From: CAUJIW01 sp963205175
Lineage (GTDB): Bacteria; Pseudomonadota; Alphaproteobacteria; Sphingomonadales; Sphingomonadaceae
NCBI GenBank assembly: GCA_041060555.1
Contig: JBEUDS010000011.1
Length of the DNA: 64,000 nt
Reading direction: 5' to 3' (one strand)
Within the stretch, counting starts at the first letter, position 1. Each line of letters starts with the position of its first letter. The notes beneath the pieces were generated by a model, which saw only the letters and a list, made by a program, of their open reading frames with translations, searched no databases and had not been told where the DNA came from. The translations under genes and the position numbers were made by a program. Below, one piece after another: positions 63,868-64,000 of this stretch.

Positions 63868-64000
63868 GGGGCAGGGCGTGTGGGCACGAGTGCAATGCGA
63901 GGCGCTAGTGAATCGGGCCGCTGCTACATTTTCCGACCAACGACCGGCCTCCGATCCGCGCCGCATCTGCCGGTGCGGTGGGGGCGACAGGGCGAAATCC

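Noticed and set aside
63868..64000. Partial gene at the right edge
   Set aside because: No frame there has a start site or a recognisable sequence; the 133 bases look intergenic.

Overview
The window is high-GC Alphaproteobacterial DNA. Three large TonB-dependent receptors, a class I lysyl-tRNA synthetase, a sigma-54-type flagellin promoter and many lipid-catabolic acyl-CoA enzymes suggest Sphingomonadales, Caulobacterales or a near relative. The genus cannot be fixed from the sequence. No rRNA, tRNA, CRISPR array, transposase or phage gene was found.

Layout. (1) 1-119: the left edge cuts a flagellin gene on the minus strand. Its sigma-54-like promoter and a leader with two small hairpins are intact. 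(2) 341-1630: an exported protein of unknown function. (3) 1659-12359, minus strand: one type II secretion (T2SS) operon in the order gspO-C-D-E-F-G-H-I-J-K-L-M, tightly overlapped. A second GspC-like protein carrying a PDZ domain is encoded divergently (12464-13291). (4) 13482-19266: a lipoprotein with a Thr-Pro repeat linker, its TonB-dependent receptor, then a prolyl-4-hydroxylase-like oxygenase and a GntR/HutC regulator. This is the best candidate for a little-described system: a surface lipoprotein probably exported by the adjacent T2SS, paired with a receptor and possibly proline-hydroxylated. (5) 19454-26212: an acetyltransferase, a DUF808 membrane protein, an acyl-CoA dehydrogenase, a secreted amidohydrolase, a MAPEG protein and a DUF885 lipoprotein peptidase. 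(6) 26287-29769: two abutting asparagine-synthetase-like genes without the glutaminase cysteine, of visibly different GC content. (7) 29831-36139: a TPR-like protein, lysK, a DinG-like helicase, a TerB-like protein and a SixA-like phosphatase. (8) 36169-43606: an iron-type alcohol dehydrogenase, an acyl-CoA ligase, an acyl-CoA dehydrogenase, a LuxR solo and a second receptor. (9) 43699-52638: a chemoreceptor, a third receptor with a PhoB-box-like upstream repeat, alkaline phosphatase, and a divergent arsR-arsC-ACR3 operon. (10) 52963-55324: a SulP transporter broken by one extra G in a G8 run, and a tandem universal stress protein. (11) 55390-63867: a Baeyer-Villiger-type monooxygenase, a TetR regulator with two matching operators, a thioesterase, an acyl-CoA dehydrogenase, an HMG-CoA-synthase-like protein fused to a DUF35 domain, an SCPx-type thiolase, an SDR and an enoyl-CoA hydratase.

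How they fit. Regions 8 and 11 look like uptake and beta-oxidation-like breakdown of hydrophobic, probably cyclic or branched, carbon sources. Region 9 joins phosphate scavenging with arsenate defence, a sensible pair because arsenate enters through phosphate uptake. Regions 3 and 4 join secretion machinery to a probable cargo and its receptor. Start codons were chosen from Shine-Dalgarno spacing, overlaps with neighbours and signal-peptide position. All functions are inferred from motifs read by eye; no database search was run.
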